From Massilia sp. R2A-15 (GTDB taxonomy: Bacteria; Pseudomonadota; Gammaproteobacteria; Burkholderiales; Burkholderiaceae_D), in assembly GCF_030704305.1 (NCBI RefSeq), contig NZ_CP131935.1:3162001-3226000 (forward strand): a DNA stretch of 64,000 nt, in the 5' to 3' direction. Position numbers and translations under genes: made by a program. Below the pieces are notes generated by a model that worked only from the letters and a program-made list of their open reading frames with translations, did not search any database and was not told where the DNA came from. Positions 51,951-60,741 of this stretch are shown piece by piece (the first letter of the stretch is position 1; each line of letters starts with the position of its first letter).

Positions 51951-53060
51951 TCAGATGATCTCGAGTTCGGCGTGCAGCGAGCCGGCGGCCTTGAGCGCCT
52001 GCAGGATCGCCAGCAGGTCTTGCGGCGAGGCGCCGATCGCGTTCATCGCCTTGACCACTTCGGCCAGGTTGGCGCCGCCCTTGACCAGCACCACCTTGCC
52101 CAGATCCTTCTTCACTTCGACCTGGGCCGACTGGGACACCACGGTCTTGCCCTTCGACAGCGCGTTCGGCTGGCTCACCTGCGGCTCGGACGAAATCGTC
52201 ACCGACAGGTTGCCGTGCGAGATGGCGCACTGCTCCAGCGTCACGGCCTGGTTCATCACCACCGAGCCGGTGCGCGCGTTCATGATCACCTTCGCGGCGG
52301 ACACGGCCGGCGAGACGTCGAGGCCTTCGAGGATGCCGAGGAAAGCGACGCGCTGGTCCGATGACGACGGCGTCATCACGCGGATCACGCGGCCGTCGAG
52401 CGCGGTGGCGATGCCGGGGCCGAAGTGGTTGTTGACCGCCTCGACCACGCGGCTGGCGGTAAGGAAGTCGGTGGTGTTCAGTTCCAGCTTGATCTGGTTG
52501 CCGGCGCCCAGGCTGTTGGGCACCGCGCGCTCCACGGTGGCGCCGCCGGAAATCTTGCCCACCGACAGATGGTTGACCTGCACCTGCGAGCCGCCGGCCG
52601 ACGCGCCGACGCCGCCCACCAGCACGTTACCCTGGGCCATTGCGTACACTTGGTTGTCGGCGCCTTGCAGCGGCGTCATCACCAGCGTGCCGCCGCGCAG
52701 GCTCTTGGCGTTGCCGATCGACGACACCGTGATGTCGATGGTCTGCCCCGGCTGGGCGAAGGCCGGCAGCGAGGCCGTGACCATCACCGCGGCGACGTTC
52801 TTCAGTTGCAGGCTGGTGCCGGCCGGCAGGTTGACGCCCTTCTGCTGCAGCATCGCGACGATCGACTGCACGGTGAACGGGGTCTGGGTGGTCTGGTCGC
52901 CGGTGCCGTCGAGACCGACGACGATGCCGTAGCCGGACAACTGGTTCTGGCGCACGCCGCCGATGGAAGCGAGGTCCTTCAGGCGCTCGGCCTGGGCCGC
53001 GGGCGCGAGCAGCAATGCCGCGCACAGGGCGATGAGTGGTGTGGAGAAGCGCATCGTCAT
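51951..53060 (-). CDS. flgI: Flagellar P-ring protein FlgI
   Basis: The 369-residue protein has a Sec signal peptide (about 1-24) followed by ERLKDLASIGGVRQNQLSGYGIVVGLDGTGD (in part). The P ring surrounds the rod in the cell wall. It may start two codons later at 53054, which is better spaced from GGGA. The last residues overlap nothing and flgJ follows closely. Confidence 0.97.
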   Translation of the reverse strand: MTMRFSTPLIALCAALLLAPAAQAERLKDLASIGGVRQNQLSGYGIVVGLDGTGDQTTQTPFTVQSIVAMLQQKGVNLPAGTSLQLKNVAAVMVTASLPAFAQPGQTIDITVSSIGNAKSLRGGTLVMTPLQGADNQVYAMAQGNVLVGGVGASAGGSQVQVNHLSVGKISGGATVERAVPNSLGAGNQIKLELNTTDFLTASRVVEAVNNHFGPGIATALDGRVIRVMTPSSSDQRVAFLGILEGLDVSPAVSAAKVIMNARTGSVVMNQAVTLEQCAISHGNLSVTISSEPQVSQPNALSKGKTVVSQSAQVEVKKDLGKVVLVKGGANLAEVVKAMNAIGASPQDLLAILQALKAAGSLHAELEII

Positions 53061-53065
53061 CCCGA

Positions 53066-53710
53066 TCAGAATGGCAGCAGCGACTGGAAGAAGCGCGAGG
53101 CCATCGCGGTCATCTCGGCGCGGTCGATCTGGCTGTTGGTGCGGTACTCGACGCGCGCGTCGGCCACCTGGGTGGACGACACCACGTTGCCCGACTGGAT
53201 GGAATCCGGGTTGATCATGCCGGAGAAGCGGATGAACTCGACGCCCTTGTTCATCGCGATCTGCTTCTCGCCGGCGACGATCAGGTTGCCGTTGGCCAGC
53301 ACTTCGGTCACGGTCACGCCCATCGTGCCGGAGAACGTGTTGCTGGCGCTCTGGTTGTCGCCGTCGGCAAACTTGGTGGCGCCGTTGGCGGCCACGGTGG
53401 CGCCGAGGCGGCCCTGGGCGATGCCGGGCGCGGCGAAGCTGACCGAGCCGCTCTTGTTGCCCGAGCTGGCGCCGGCCTTGACGGCGGCGGTCTTCTCGGT
53501 GATCTGAATGGTGAGGATGTCGCCGATGTGGCGCGCGCGGCGGTCTTCGAACATCGGACGGTAGGTCGATGCCTGGAAGATCGCGCCGTCGGTGGGCGGC
53601 ACGGCGTCGGCCAGCGCCGGGCGGGTGCTGGTCGGGCCCTTGACGATCGAGGTCGGGGTGGTCGAGCAGCCGGCCAGCGCCAGCATGCCGAGGAAAGCGA
53701 GCTTTTTCAT
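53066..53710 (-). CDS. flgH: Flagellar L-ring lipoprotein FlgH
   Basis: The 214-residue protein has a lipoprotein signal, [15 protein letters not shown], with lipobox LAGC. The L-ring core includes [23 protein letters not shown]. It forms the outer-membrane bushing. The start overlaps the flgG stop by 4 bp; flgI follows 5 bp later. Confidence 0.97.
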   Translation of the reverse strand: MKKLAFLGMLALAGCSTTPTSIVKGPTSTRPALADAVPPTDGAIFQASTYRPMFEDRRARHIGDILTIQITEKTAAVKAGASSGNKSGSVSFAAPGIAQGRLGATVAANGATKFADGDNQSASNTFSGTMGVTVTEVLANGNLIVAGEKQIAMNKGVEFIRFSGMINPDSIQSGNVVSSTQVADARVEYRTNSQIDRAEMTAMASRFFQSLLPF

Positions 53711-54489
53711 AATTGGGACAGTTTCTGCAGCATCTGGTCGGACGTCGTGATCGCCTTGCTGTTGATCTCGTAGGCGCGCTGGGTCTGGATCATGTTGACC
53801 ATTTCCTCGACGATGTTCACGTTCGAGGTTTCGACATAGCCTTGCATCAGCACGCCGGCGCCGTTGGTGCCGGGGGTGTTGGTATTCGGGCTGCCGGAGG
53901 CGCCCGTCTCGACGTACAGGTTCTCGCCCTTCGACTCCAGGCCGGCCGGGTTGACGAAGGTGGTCAGCTGCAGCGTGCCGATCTGGGTCGGCGTGTTGGA
54001 GCCGGGCACGGTCACCGACACGGTGCCGTCGCGCCCGACCGTCAGCGACTGCGCGTTGGGCGGCACGGTAATGGCAGGCTGCACGACGAAGCCCGAGGCG
54101 GTGACCAGCTGGCCGTTGGCGTCGCTCTGGAACGAGCCGTCGCGGGTGTAGGCAGCGGTGCCGTCGGGCAGCAGCACGGAAAAGAAGCCCGAGCCGTTGA
54201 CCATCACGTCCTTCGAATTGCCGGTGGACTGGGGATTGCCCTGGGTGAAGATGCGCTCGGTGGCGACCGCGTGCACGCCGGTGCCGATCTGCAGGCCGGA
54301 CGGCAGGTTGGTCTGCTGCGACGACTGAGCGCCGGGCTGGCGCACGTTCTGGTACAGCAGGTCCTCGAACACGGCGCGCGAACGCTTGAAGCCGTTGGTG
54401 CTGACGTTGGCCAGGTTATTGGTGATGACGTCAAGGTTGGTCTGCTGCGCTTCCAGACCGGTCTTGGCGATGAACAGGGAACGAATCAT
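53707..54489 (-). CDS. flgG: Distal rod protein FlgG
   Basis: The 260-residue protein begins [36 protein letters not shown] (in part) and ends [38 protein letters not shown] (in part), both FlgG diagnostic. The ATG at 54489 has GGAGAAG 5 bp ahead, better than the longer in-frame start at 54501. Confidence 0.97.
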   Translation of the reverse strand: MIRSLFIAKTGLEAQQTNLDVITNNLANVSTNGFKRSRAVFEDLLYQNVRQPGAQSSQQTNLPSGLQIGTGVHAVATERIFTQGNPQSTGNSKDVMVNGSGFFSVLLPDGTAAYTRDGSFQSDANGQLVTASGFVVQPAITVPPNAQSLTVGRDGTVSVTVPGSNTPTQIGTLQLTTFVNPAGLESKGENLYVETGASGSPNTNTPGTNGAGVLMQGYVETSNVNIVEEMVNMIQTQRAYEINSKAITTSDQMLQKLSQL

Positions 54490-54554
54490 TTGCTTCTCCA
54501 CTAACGAGGCCGGCGAATACCGCCATGCACACGATCATTATGGAGTCAGCGCCG

Positions 54555-55295
54555 TCAACCCAAAGCGAGGATCTGGGTTGCTTTCGTGGCGTTATTCTCG
54601 GCGTTCTTCAACAGGCTCATTTGGGTCTCGAAAGAACGTGCCAAAGAGATCATGTTGACCATCGAATCGACCGGGCTGACGTTGCTGCCCTCGAGCGTGC
54701 CGCCCGCCACGGCCACCAGCGGATCGGCCGGCGCGGCCTTGCCGTCTTTTAAGCGGAACAGGCCGTCGTCGCCGCGCACCAGGTCGGCCTCCGGCGGGTT
54801 GACCAGCTTCAGGCGCCCCAGCACGGTCGCCGCGCCCGGCTTGGTGCTGGTGGCAATGGTCGAAATGGTGCCGTCGCCGCCGACGGTCACCGTCACTTCG
54901 GGCGGCACCGAGATGGTGCCGCCGTCGCCGGCCACCGGGTTGCCGCCGGGGCCGGTCAAGAGCCCGTTCTCGTTCATCTGGAGCGCGCCGTTGCGGGTGT
55001 AGGCTTCGCTGCCGTCGGGCATCTGCAGGGCGATCCAGCCCTTGCCCTTGATGGCCACGTCGAGGTCGCGCCCGGTGGCCTGCAGCGGGCCGGACGAGAA
55101 GTCGGCGCCGACGGTCGCATCGACCACGAAGGCGCGGGTCGGCAGCGTGCCGCCCTGCACCTGCACCGCGCGGAACGAATCGATCTGGGCGCGAAAGCCG
55201 GTGGTGCTGACGTTGGCCAGGTTGTGCGAGGTCGTCGCCTGCTGTTCCAGGATGTGCTTGGCGCCGCTGGCGGCGGTGTAGATGAGACGGTCCAT
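54555..55295 (-). CDS. flgF: Proximal rod protein FlgF
   Basis: The 246-residue protein starts MDRLIYTAASGAKHILEQQATTSHNLANVSTTGFRAQ (in part), characteristic of FlgF, and ends with the NMISLARSFETQMSLLKNAENNATKATQILALG helix (in part). It is separated from flgE by an opposed pair of palindromic repeats, which may weaken read-through. Confidence 0.96.
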   Translation of the reverse strand: MDRLIYTAASGAKHILEQQATTSHNLANVSTTGFRAQIDSFRAVQVQGGTLPTRAFVVDATVGADFSSGPLQATGRDLDVAIKGKGWIALQMPDGSEAYTRNGALQMNENGLLTGPGGNPVAGDGGTISVPPEVTVTVGGDGTISTIATSTKPGAATVLGRLKLVNPPEADLVRGDDGLFRLKDGKAAPADPLVAVAGGTLEGSNVSPVDSMVNMISLARSFETQMSLLKNAENNATKATQILALG

Positions 55296-55345
55296 GGTGG
55301 CAATGCCGATCAGTTGGGGTGGGAATTCGCGCTATTTGCAGCATC

Positions 55346-55372
55346 GGGGTCTGGTCCTGCGGACCTGACCCC
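55346..55372 (-). repeat. 27-bp palindrome family, reversed copy in the flg operon
   Basis: GGGGTCTGGTCC, TGC, GGACCTGACCCC preceded by GCAGCATC, between flgE and flgF. Confidence 0.88.
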
Positions 55373-55404
55373 ATCTTGTTTTCCGTCGTCGGAATTCTGA
55401 CAAT

Positions 55405-55431
55405 GGGGTCAGGTCCGCAGGACCAGACCCC
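55405..55431 (+). repeat. 27-bp palindrome family, consensus copy in the flg operon
   Basis: GGGGTCAGGTCC, GCA, GGACCAGACCCC preceded by ACAAT. It opposes the copy at 55346, 32 bp away, and lies 10 bp after the flgE stop. Confidence 0.9.
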
Positions 55432-55441
55432 GGGGCGCTCA

Positions 55442-56977
55442 TTAACGCAGGTTGACCAGCGTCTGCAGCACCGAGTCCTGGGTCTTGATGGTCTGCGCAT
55501 TGGCCTGGTACACGCGCTGCGCCGTGATCATGTTGACCAGTTCGGCCGTCAGGTCGACGTTCGAGTTCTCCACCGCCGACGACTGCAGCACGCCCAGGCT
55601 GCCCGAGGTCGGCGCGCCGATCAGCGGCACGCCCGAGTTCGACGTTTCGGCCCAGGCGTTGTTGCCCAGCGGCGACAGTCCGTTCGGGTTGGCGAAGTTC
55701 GCGAGCACGATCTGGCCCAGCGCCTGCGACTGGCCGTTGCTGTACTGGCCGAGGATGGTGCCGTCGCCGCTGGCCGAGAAGCGCTGCAGGTGGCCGGCGG
55801 TGTAACCGTCCTGGCTCGAACGCTTTTCGCTGGTGGCCGCGCCGTACTGGGTCGAGCCGGTGAAGTTGAGCGTGACCGGCAGCGTCGCCGCGGCGCCGGT
55901 CGGCGGGAAGATCGGCAGGCTGACCGACATCGGCGCGGTCGAAGCCGACAGCGTGCCCTTGGCGTCGAACAGCAGCGTGCCCACCTTGGTCGGCTGCAAA
56001 TTGACGGCGGCGGCGATGTCGTGGTCCACATCTTCCGGCGTGTTGCCCAGCACCTGGCCCGACAGCGTGGCGGCGGTGTTGATCGCGGCCACCTGCGCGG
56101 GGCTGGCGTTGCCGATCGCCGGATCGGCGGCGGCCGCGGCGACCATCGCGCCGGCCGCACTGGCGTAGGTCACCAGCGCGGCGGCGATCGCGTTCGCGTC
56201 CGGCGGCACCGCCTGCGCAGCGGCGCGCCAGGTGGCGCGCGCGGTGTTGACCGCATCAAACGCCGGCGACGCCGTGCCTTGGGCGGCGGCGCCCACTTTC
56301 AGGTTGTTCACTTCGGTGCCGTCGTTGGCGACGTACACGTCCCACTTGCCGGCGTCGGTGCGGACAAAGTAGGAGCTCATCACGTGCGGATTGCCCAGCG
56401 TGTCGTACACGTCGATCGGGATCTGCTTGTTGTAGGTGTTCGGGTCGTTGGCGTCGAACGGCGTCTTGGCCGGATTCAGCGAACCGGAGTCGAGGTTCAG
56501 CTCGGTTTCGATCTTGCTGGTCGGCACAGGCTTGAGGTCGGCCGTGTTGATCTGTACCGGCACGGGCGAGCCGGCCAGGATGGTGCCGTTCGGGCCGGTG
56601 GCGTAGCCGGTCAGCTTGGCGCCCTGGGCGTTGACCATGTAGCCGTCCTTGTCGAGCGAGAACTGGCCGTTGCGCGAATACTGGGTGGCGCCGCCGACGG
56701 TGGTGCGGAAGAAGCCGGCGCCGTTGATGGCGATGTCGAGCGGGTTGTTGGACGATTCGATATTGCCTTGCGAGAAAGTCTGGGCGATCTGCGAGACCTT
56801 GGTGCCGATGCCGGCCTGGTTGCCGCCGGCGCCGTTGAGCGAGTTCGCGTACACGTCGGCGAACTGGGCTTGCGAACCCTTGAAGCCGACCGTGCTCGAG
56901 TTGGCGATGTTGTTGCCGATGACGTCGAGCGATTTGGCAGCGCCGTTCAAGCCGCTAAGTCCCTGTTGAAAAGACAT
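55442..56977 (-). CDS. flgE: Flagellar hook protein FlgE
   Basis: The 511-residue protein begins SFQQGLSGLNGAAKSLDVIGNNIANSSTVGFKGSQAQFADVYANS (in part) and ends LVNMITAQRVYQANAQTIKTQDSVLQTLVNLR (in part), both conserved hook ends. It is longer than enteric FlgE (about 400); the extra residues (about 225-335) are Ala-rich and probably surface-exposed. GGAGAAC precedes the ATG. Confidence 0.96.
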   Translation of the reverse strand: MSFQQGLSGLNGAAKSLDVIGNNIANSSTVGFKGSQAQFADVYANSLNGAGGNQAGIGTKVSQIAQTFSQGNIESSNNPLDIAINGAGFFRTTVGGATQYSRNGQFSLDKDGYMVNAQGAKLTGYATGPNGTILAGSPVPVQINTADLKPVPTSKIETELNLDSGSLNPAKTPFDANDPNTYNKQIPIDVYDTLGNPHVMSSYFVRTDAGKWDVYVANDGTEVNNLKVGAAAQGTASPAFDAVNTARATWRAAAQAVPPDANAIAAALVTYASAAGAMVAAAAADPAIGNASPAQVAAINTAATLSGQVLGNTPEDVDHDIAAAVNLQPTKVGTLLFDAKGTLSASTAPMSVSLPIFPPTGAAATLPVTLNFTGSTQYGAATSEKRSSQDGYTAGHLQRFSASGDGTILGQYSNGQSQALGQIVLANFANPNGLSPLGNNAWAETSNSGVPLIGAPTSGSLGVLQSSAVENSNVDLTAELVNMITAQRVYQANAQTIKTQDSVLQTLVNLR

Positions 56978-57014
56978 GGTGTTCTCCTGGTAAAAGTTTG
57001 GTCGCGGTCCGGGC

Positions 57015-57704
57015 TTACAGAATCTGCTTGATGTCGCTCATCGACACCGTGCCCCGGGTGGGCAAATTGAGTTTGACGCCGTTGGCGGCGCTGGTGGTCA
57101 CGCTGGCCACGCTATCGAACGACAAGGCCTTGGCATCCTTGAGCGCTGCGCCGCCCTGGGTGGCGACGACGCGGATCAGGTATTTGCCGTCCTTCAGTGG
57201 CGAGGTCGCGCCGTCGGGTACGCCGTCCCAGGCAACCGGGATCGTGCCGGCCGCGTGCGCGCCGAAGTCGATCGTCTGCACGTCCTTGCCGGTGGTCGGA
57301 TCGGTGACGATCAGCTTGACGCTGTCGGCCGCGCTGGCCAGGTCCACGCCCATGATGCCCTTGCCGGACGCCAGGTTGACGTAGTCGCCTTCGACCAGCA
57401 CGCCGTGGCCGATCATGTTGGTGGCGGCCATCGCCTCGGACGACTGGTAGCTCGACTTGAGCGACTCGAGCGTAGTGTTGAGCTTGTTGACACCGGTGAC
57501 GGTCGACAGCTGCGCCAGCTGGCTGGTGATCTGCGCATTGTCGAGCGGGTTCATCGGGTCCTGGTTCTTCAGCTGCGTGACCAGCAGGGTCATGAACTTG
57601 TTGGTGTCGGCCTCGACGCTGCCGTCGGCGGCCGCGGCCTTCTTCGGATTGACGGTCGCCAGCAGGTCGGGCGAAACGGTCTGGGGAATGGGGTTCAGTG
57701 CCAT
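57015..57704 (-). CDS. flgD: Hook assembly scaffold FlgD
   Basis: The 229-residue protein has the FlgD N-terminal motif FMTLLVTQLKNQDPMNPLDNAQITSQLAQLSTVTGVNKLN (in part), followed by an Ig-like and a Tudor-like domain (IDFGAHAAGTIPVAWDGVPDG). It caps the growing hook. It lies between flgC and flgE in the standard order. Confidence 0.96.
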   Translation of the reverse strand: MALNPIPQTVSPDLLATVNPKKAAAADGSVEADTNKFMTLLVTQLKNQDPMNPLDNAQITSQLAQLSTVTGVNKLNTTLESLKSSYQSSEAMAATNMIGHGVLVEGDYVNLASGKGIMGVDLASAADSVKLIVTDPTTGKDVQTIDFGAHAAGTIPVAWDGVPDGATSPLKDGKYLIRVVATQGGAALKDAKALSFDSVASVTTSAANGVKLNLPTRGTVSMSDIKQIL

Positions 57705-57720
57705 AGTGAGCTAAGGTGGG

Positions 57721-58122
57721 TTACTGACCGAGCGTCAGCGTCTTGAGCAGCAGGGTCTTGGCCGCGTTCATGGTTTCAACGTTGGTCTGGTAGGAACGCG
57801 AGGCCGACAGCATGTTGACCATCTCGTCGACCACGTTCACGTTCGGCATCGACACATAGCCCTTGGCGTCGGCCATCGGATGCTTGGGGTCGTACACCTG
57901 CTTGAGCGGGCTCGGGTCTTCGATCACCTGGGCCACCTTGACGGCGGTGCCGCCGGCCTCCAGCGGCACGGCCTCGAACACCACCTGCTTGGCGCGATAG
58001 GCCTGGCCGCTGGCCGAGGTGGCGCTGTCGGCGTTGGCCAGGTTGCTGGCGGTGGCGTTCAGGCGCTGCGCCTGGGCGCTCATGGCCGAGCCGGAGACGT
58101 TGAAGATATTAAACAGCGACAT
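57721..58122 (-). CDS. flgC: Proximal rod protein FlgC
   Basis: The 133-residue protein starts [32 protein letters not shown] (in part) and ends [35 protein letters not shown] (in part), the FlgC ends. It follows flgB by 2 bp. Confidence 0.97.
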   Translation of the reverse strand: MSLFNIFNVSGSAMSAQAQRLNATASNLANADSATSASGQAYRAKQVVFEAVPLEAGGTAVKVAQVIEDPSPLKQVYDPKHPMADAKGYVSMPNVNVVDEMVNMLSASRSYQTNVETMNAAKTLLLKTLTLGQ

Positions 58123-58124
58123 GA

Positions 58125-58544
58125 TTATTGTCCTCCCTGGATCGCCGCCATCAGGCTGCGGATCTGGTGATTGATCATCGTGATGCCGGCCTCGTAGCGC
58201 ACGGCGTTGTCGGCAAACTGGTTGCGCTCGACGTCCATGTCCACCGTATTGCCGTCCACCGCGCCCTGGGCCACGTTGCGGTACTGCACCTGGGTGCCGT
58301 CCGGCAGCAGGTCGCCGTTCTGGACGCCGGCCAAATGGGCCGGCGAGGTGGCGGCCAGCTGGCCGGCGGGCGGCGCGGTGCGCGCCAGGCTCGCCTGCAG
58401 GGCGCTGGCAAAATCGATGTCGCGCGCCTTGAAGTTGGGCGTGTCCGCGTTGGCGATGTTCGATGCGAGCAATTGCTGCCGCTGCGAGCGCAGGCTCAGC
58501 GCGGCTTCATTAAAGCGCAGGTAATCGTCGAGTTTGCCAATCAT
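58125..58544 (-). CDS. flgB: Proximal rod protein FlgB
   Basis: The 139-residue protein contains [26 protein letters not shown] (in part) and ends [30 protein letters not shown] (in part), typical of FlgB. It is the first gene of flgBCDEFGHIJKL. The 195-bp gap to divergent flgA should hold both promoters; I see no convincing sigma-28 or sigma-54 site there. Confidence 0.97.
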   Translation of the reverse strand: MIGKLDDYLRFNEAALSLRSQRQQLLASNIANADTPNFKARDIDFASALQASLARTAPPAGQLAATSPAHLAGVQNGDLLPDGTQVQYRNVAQGAVDGNTVDMDVERNQFADNAVRYEAGITMINHQIRSLMAAIQGGQ

Positions 58545-58693
58545 GTCAGCTCCAGGTGGGTCTTTTTTATGACAGGATCGATCATACGGCTGTAAAAGCC
58601 GGCGCAATCGAAGGATAAGGACACACAAAGCGCGGCTATTCGATGTTTCACCAAAGAATCATGGGGCCTAAGATGGCAGCATTCCCAATTCAA

Positions 58694-58721
58694 GGGTCTG
58701 ACCCGCACTTCGGGTCGCCCC
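58694..58721. repeat. Remnant GGGTCTGACCC-type palindrome upstream of flgA
   Basis: GGGTCTGACCCGCACTTC then GGGTCGCCCC. Only partly symmetric; it lies 18 bp before the flgA start. Confidence 0.45.
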
Positions 58722-58739
58722 CCGGTGTCGAAGCCAATC

Positions 58740-59435
58740 ATGAAATTCACTTATCTCGCCGCCCTCCTCCTCGCTTCGCCGCTGGCCTTTGCCCAGCAGG
58801 CCGCGGCCCCGCGCCAGGACCTGAACGCGCTGCGCAGCGTGGTCGAGGAGTTCCTGAAGGTTCAGGGCGCCGGCCTGCCCGGCACGGTCGGGGTCGAGGT
58901 GCGCCCGCTCGACGCGCGCATGAGCCTGGCGGCCTGCCCGGCGCCCGAAGCCTTCCTGCAGCCGGGCGCGCGCGCCTGGGGCAACACCACGGTGGGCGTG
59001 CGCTGTGCGGCGCCGACGGCGTGGAAAGTGTATATTCAGGCGAAAGTGTCGGTCCAGGGCGAGTATGTGGCCGCGGCGGTGCCGCTGGCGCAGGGCCAGC
59101 CGATCGAGCAGTCGCAGCTGGTGCTGGTCAAGGGCGACCTGGCCGCGCTGCCGAACGGCGTGCTGACTGACATGGATCAGGCCATCGGGCGCAGCAGCAC
59201 GGTATCGCTGCAGGCCGGCGCGCCGCTGCGCCTGGACGGACTGAAAAGCAGACCCGTGGTCCAGCAGGGCCAGGCCGTGCGCGTGGTCTCGACCGGCGCC
59301 GGATTCGAAGTGTCGGCCGAGGGCCGCGCGATCGGCACGGCCAGCGAAGGCCAGGTGGTGCAGGTGCGCACACCGGCAGGCAAGATCATTAGCGGCGTGG
59401 CAAAAGCGGGAGGCTTGGTCGAAGTGGCGATCTGA
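58740..59435 (+). CDS. flgA: P-ring assembly chaperone FlgA
   Basis: The 231-residue periplasmic protein has a signal peptide (MKFTYLAALLLASPLAFA), then an N-terminal domain and a SAF domain (about 100-165, YVAAAVPLAQGQPIEQSQLVLVKGDL in part). The C-terminus contains GQVVQVRTPAGKIISGVAKAGGLVEV (in part). It helps build the FlgI ring. It is divergent from flgB. Start ATG 58740 is preferred over GTG 58725. Confidence 0.95.
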   Translation: MKFTYLAALLLASPLAFAQQAAAPRQDLNALRSVVEEFLKVQGAGLPGTVGVEVRPLDARMSLAACPAPEAFLQPGARAWGNTTVGVRCAAPTAWKVYIQAKVSVQGEYVAAAVPLAQGQPIEQSQLVLVKGDLAALPNGVLTDMDQAIGRSSTVSLQAGAPLRLDGLKSRPVVQQGQAVRVVSTGAGFEVSAEGRAIGTASEGQVVQVRTPAGKIISGVAKAGGLVEVAI

Positions 59436-59465
59436 ACAGTTGTTCAAGATGCCATTGATGTGCGC

Positions 59466-59492
59466 TAAAGTTTGCGGCCCGCAGGCCGTTAC
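59466..59492 (+). promoter_or_regulatory. FliA (sigma-28) promoter of flgM
   Basis: TAAAGTTT matches the -35 consensus fully. After exactly 11 bp comes GCCGTTAC, 6 of 8 matches to GCCGATAA. It lies between flgA and flgM, 48 bp before the GTG start. Confidence 0.82.
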
Positions 59493-59539
59493 TTACGCAT
59501 ATCCCGGAGTATGTGCTCTGGCCAGAGAAGGATGATGCT

Positions 59540-59845
59540 GTGAAAATTAACGATACCCTCAAGACCACCCCTGGCCTTCCGGCAACGAATACGCCTGCCG
59601 CCGGCGCCAGCAAGGGTGCGGAGCGGACGGCCGGCGCGACGCCAGCCCCGACCGACAGCGTGCGCCTGTCGTCCCAGGGCCAGGCGCTGGCTGGCGCGGT
59701 GGGCGCCGGCGCCGTGTTCGACGCCAAGAAAGTCGAACGCATCAAGATGGCCATCGCCGATGGCCAGTTCTCCGTCAATTCAGAGAAAGTAGCGGACGGC
59801 CTGCTGGAAACAGTGCGCGACCTGCTGCATTCCCGCAAACGATAA
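59540..59845 (+). CDS. flgM: Anti-sigma-28 factor FlgM
   Basis: The 101-residue protein starts from GTG 59540 (AAGGA 8 bp ahead) with VKINDTLKTT. A disordered Ala/Pro-rich first half leads to the FlgM core VFDAKKVERIKMAIADGQFSVNSEKVADGLLET (in part). FlgM holds FliA inactive until it is exported through the finished hook. The sigma-28 promoter upstream makes a feedback loop. flgN follows after 5 bp. Confidence 0.95.
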   Translation: MKINDTLKTTPGLPATNTPAAGASKGAERTAGATPAPTDSVRLSSQGQALAGAVGAGAVFDAKKVERIKMAIADGQFSVNSEKVADGLLETVRDLLHSRKR

Positions 59846-59850
59846 ACTCC

Positions 59851-60318
59851 ATGACCAGCCCGGCCACGACCCTGCGCGACGAACAGCAACTGATCGCTTC
59901 CCTGATCGACACGATGCAACAGGAACAAGCTTTCCTGATTCGCGCAGACAGTGAGGGCTTGTCCGGCCTGACCCCGCACAAGGCCGAGCTGGTGCAGCAG
60001 ATGGCTGCGCTGGCCGCGCGGCGCCACCAGGCGCTGGCCGCGGCGGGCTTTCCCCCCAGCGAAAGCGGCATGGAAAGCTGGCTCGCCGCCCACGGCGACG
60101 ACGCCGCGCGCAGCGCCCGGCGCGAACTGCTGGCGCGCACCACCGACGCCAAGGAACTGAACCGCGTCAACGGCATGCTGATCAACAAGCAGATGAACCA
60201 CACGCAAACGGCGATCAACGCCATGCGCACGCCGGCCGGCGCCGCCGACAGCGGCGTGTACGGCCCCAGCGGCCAGGCCGCCGCCTCCGGCCCGTCGCGC
60301 CGATTCGTGGTCGGCTGA
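59851..60318 (+). CDS. flgN: Flagellar chaperone FlgN
   Basis: The 155-residue mostly helical protein has the FlgN pattern LRDEQQLIASLIDTMQQEQAFLIRADSEGLSGLTPHKAELVQQMAAL (in part at 59875-60010). FlgN escorts FlgK and FlgL to the export gate. It is co-transcribed with flgM. Confidence 0.92.
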   Translation: MTSPATTLRDEQQLIASLIDTMQQEQAFLIRADSEGLSGLTPHKAELVQQMAALAARRHQALAAAGFPPSESGMESWLAAHGDDAARSARRELLARTTDAKELNRVNGMLINKQMNHTQTAINAMRTPAGAADSGVYGPSGQAAASGPSRRFVVG

Positions 60319-60378
60319 CCCTCCCTCCCCGGCCTCGCGACATGCGTCGCGCAACAAGTGATGCCGCCAAGTTAAGCT

Positions 60379-60462
60379 GTCGTACCTGCGAAGGCAGGTA
60401 CGCTGAGCGCGCTTTACCTCGTCGGCGTGCTCAGCATGGGTACCCGCCTTCGCGGGTACGAC
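60379..60462. repeat. REP-type inverted pair, copy 1
   Basis: Left hairpin GTACCTGCGAAGGCAGGTAC and right hairpin GTACCCGCCTTCGCGGGTAC are separated by about 40 bp including GTGCTCAGCATGGG. The outer ends are GTCGT and ACGAC. Changes between copies keep each hairpin paired. Confidence 0.85.
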
Positions 60463-60741
60463 TGTCTATTGGCTAATCGCTCTTCGTGCGACGCGGTCAC
60501 TATTCCTTGACAGCGCACTACTACGCTGCGACTTGAACTCTTTTCCCTGTCCTAGCACAGCTTCTTCGCGCGCGATTGCGGCGATGAAATAATTGGTGAG
60601 TTTCGCAACACCCCGCGATTTGTGTTTACAAGTCCCCTACCTTACCGGATCATTAAATGATGGGTTTTCGCTAACACATCAGTGGATTTTCGACGGCGAG
60701 GACTCTGTCCCCTAGACCACACATCTTGATACGGAGAAAGC
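60463..60741. other. Intergenic stretch before the M35 gene; possible promoter with palindrome
   Basis: No gene is visible. TTTACA at 60625-60630 and GATCAT at 60648-60653 have 17-bp spacing and may be a promoter. The palindrome ATCATT, A, AATGAT (60649-60661) overlaps the -10 and could bind a repressor. GGAG precedes the ATG at 60742. Confidence 0.3.

Noticed and set aside
58593..58618. TAAAAGCC...AAGGATAA before flgA as a FliA promoter
   Set aside because: The spacer is 10 bp and only about half of each element matches.
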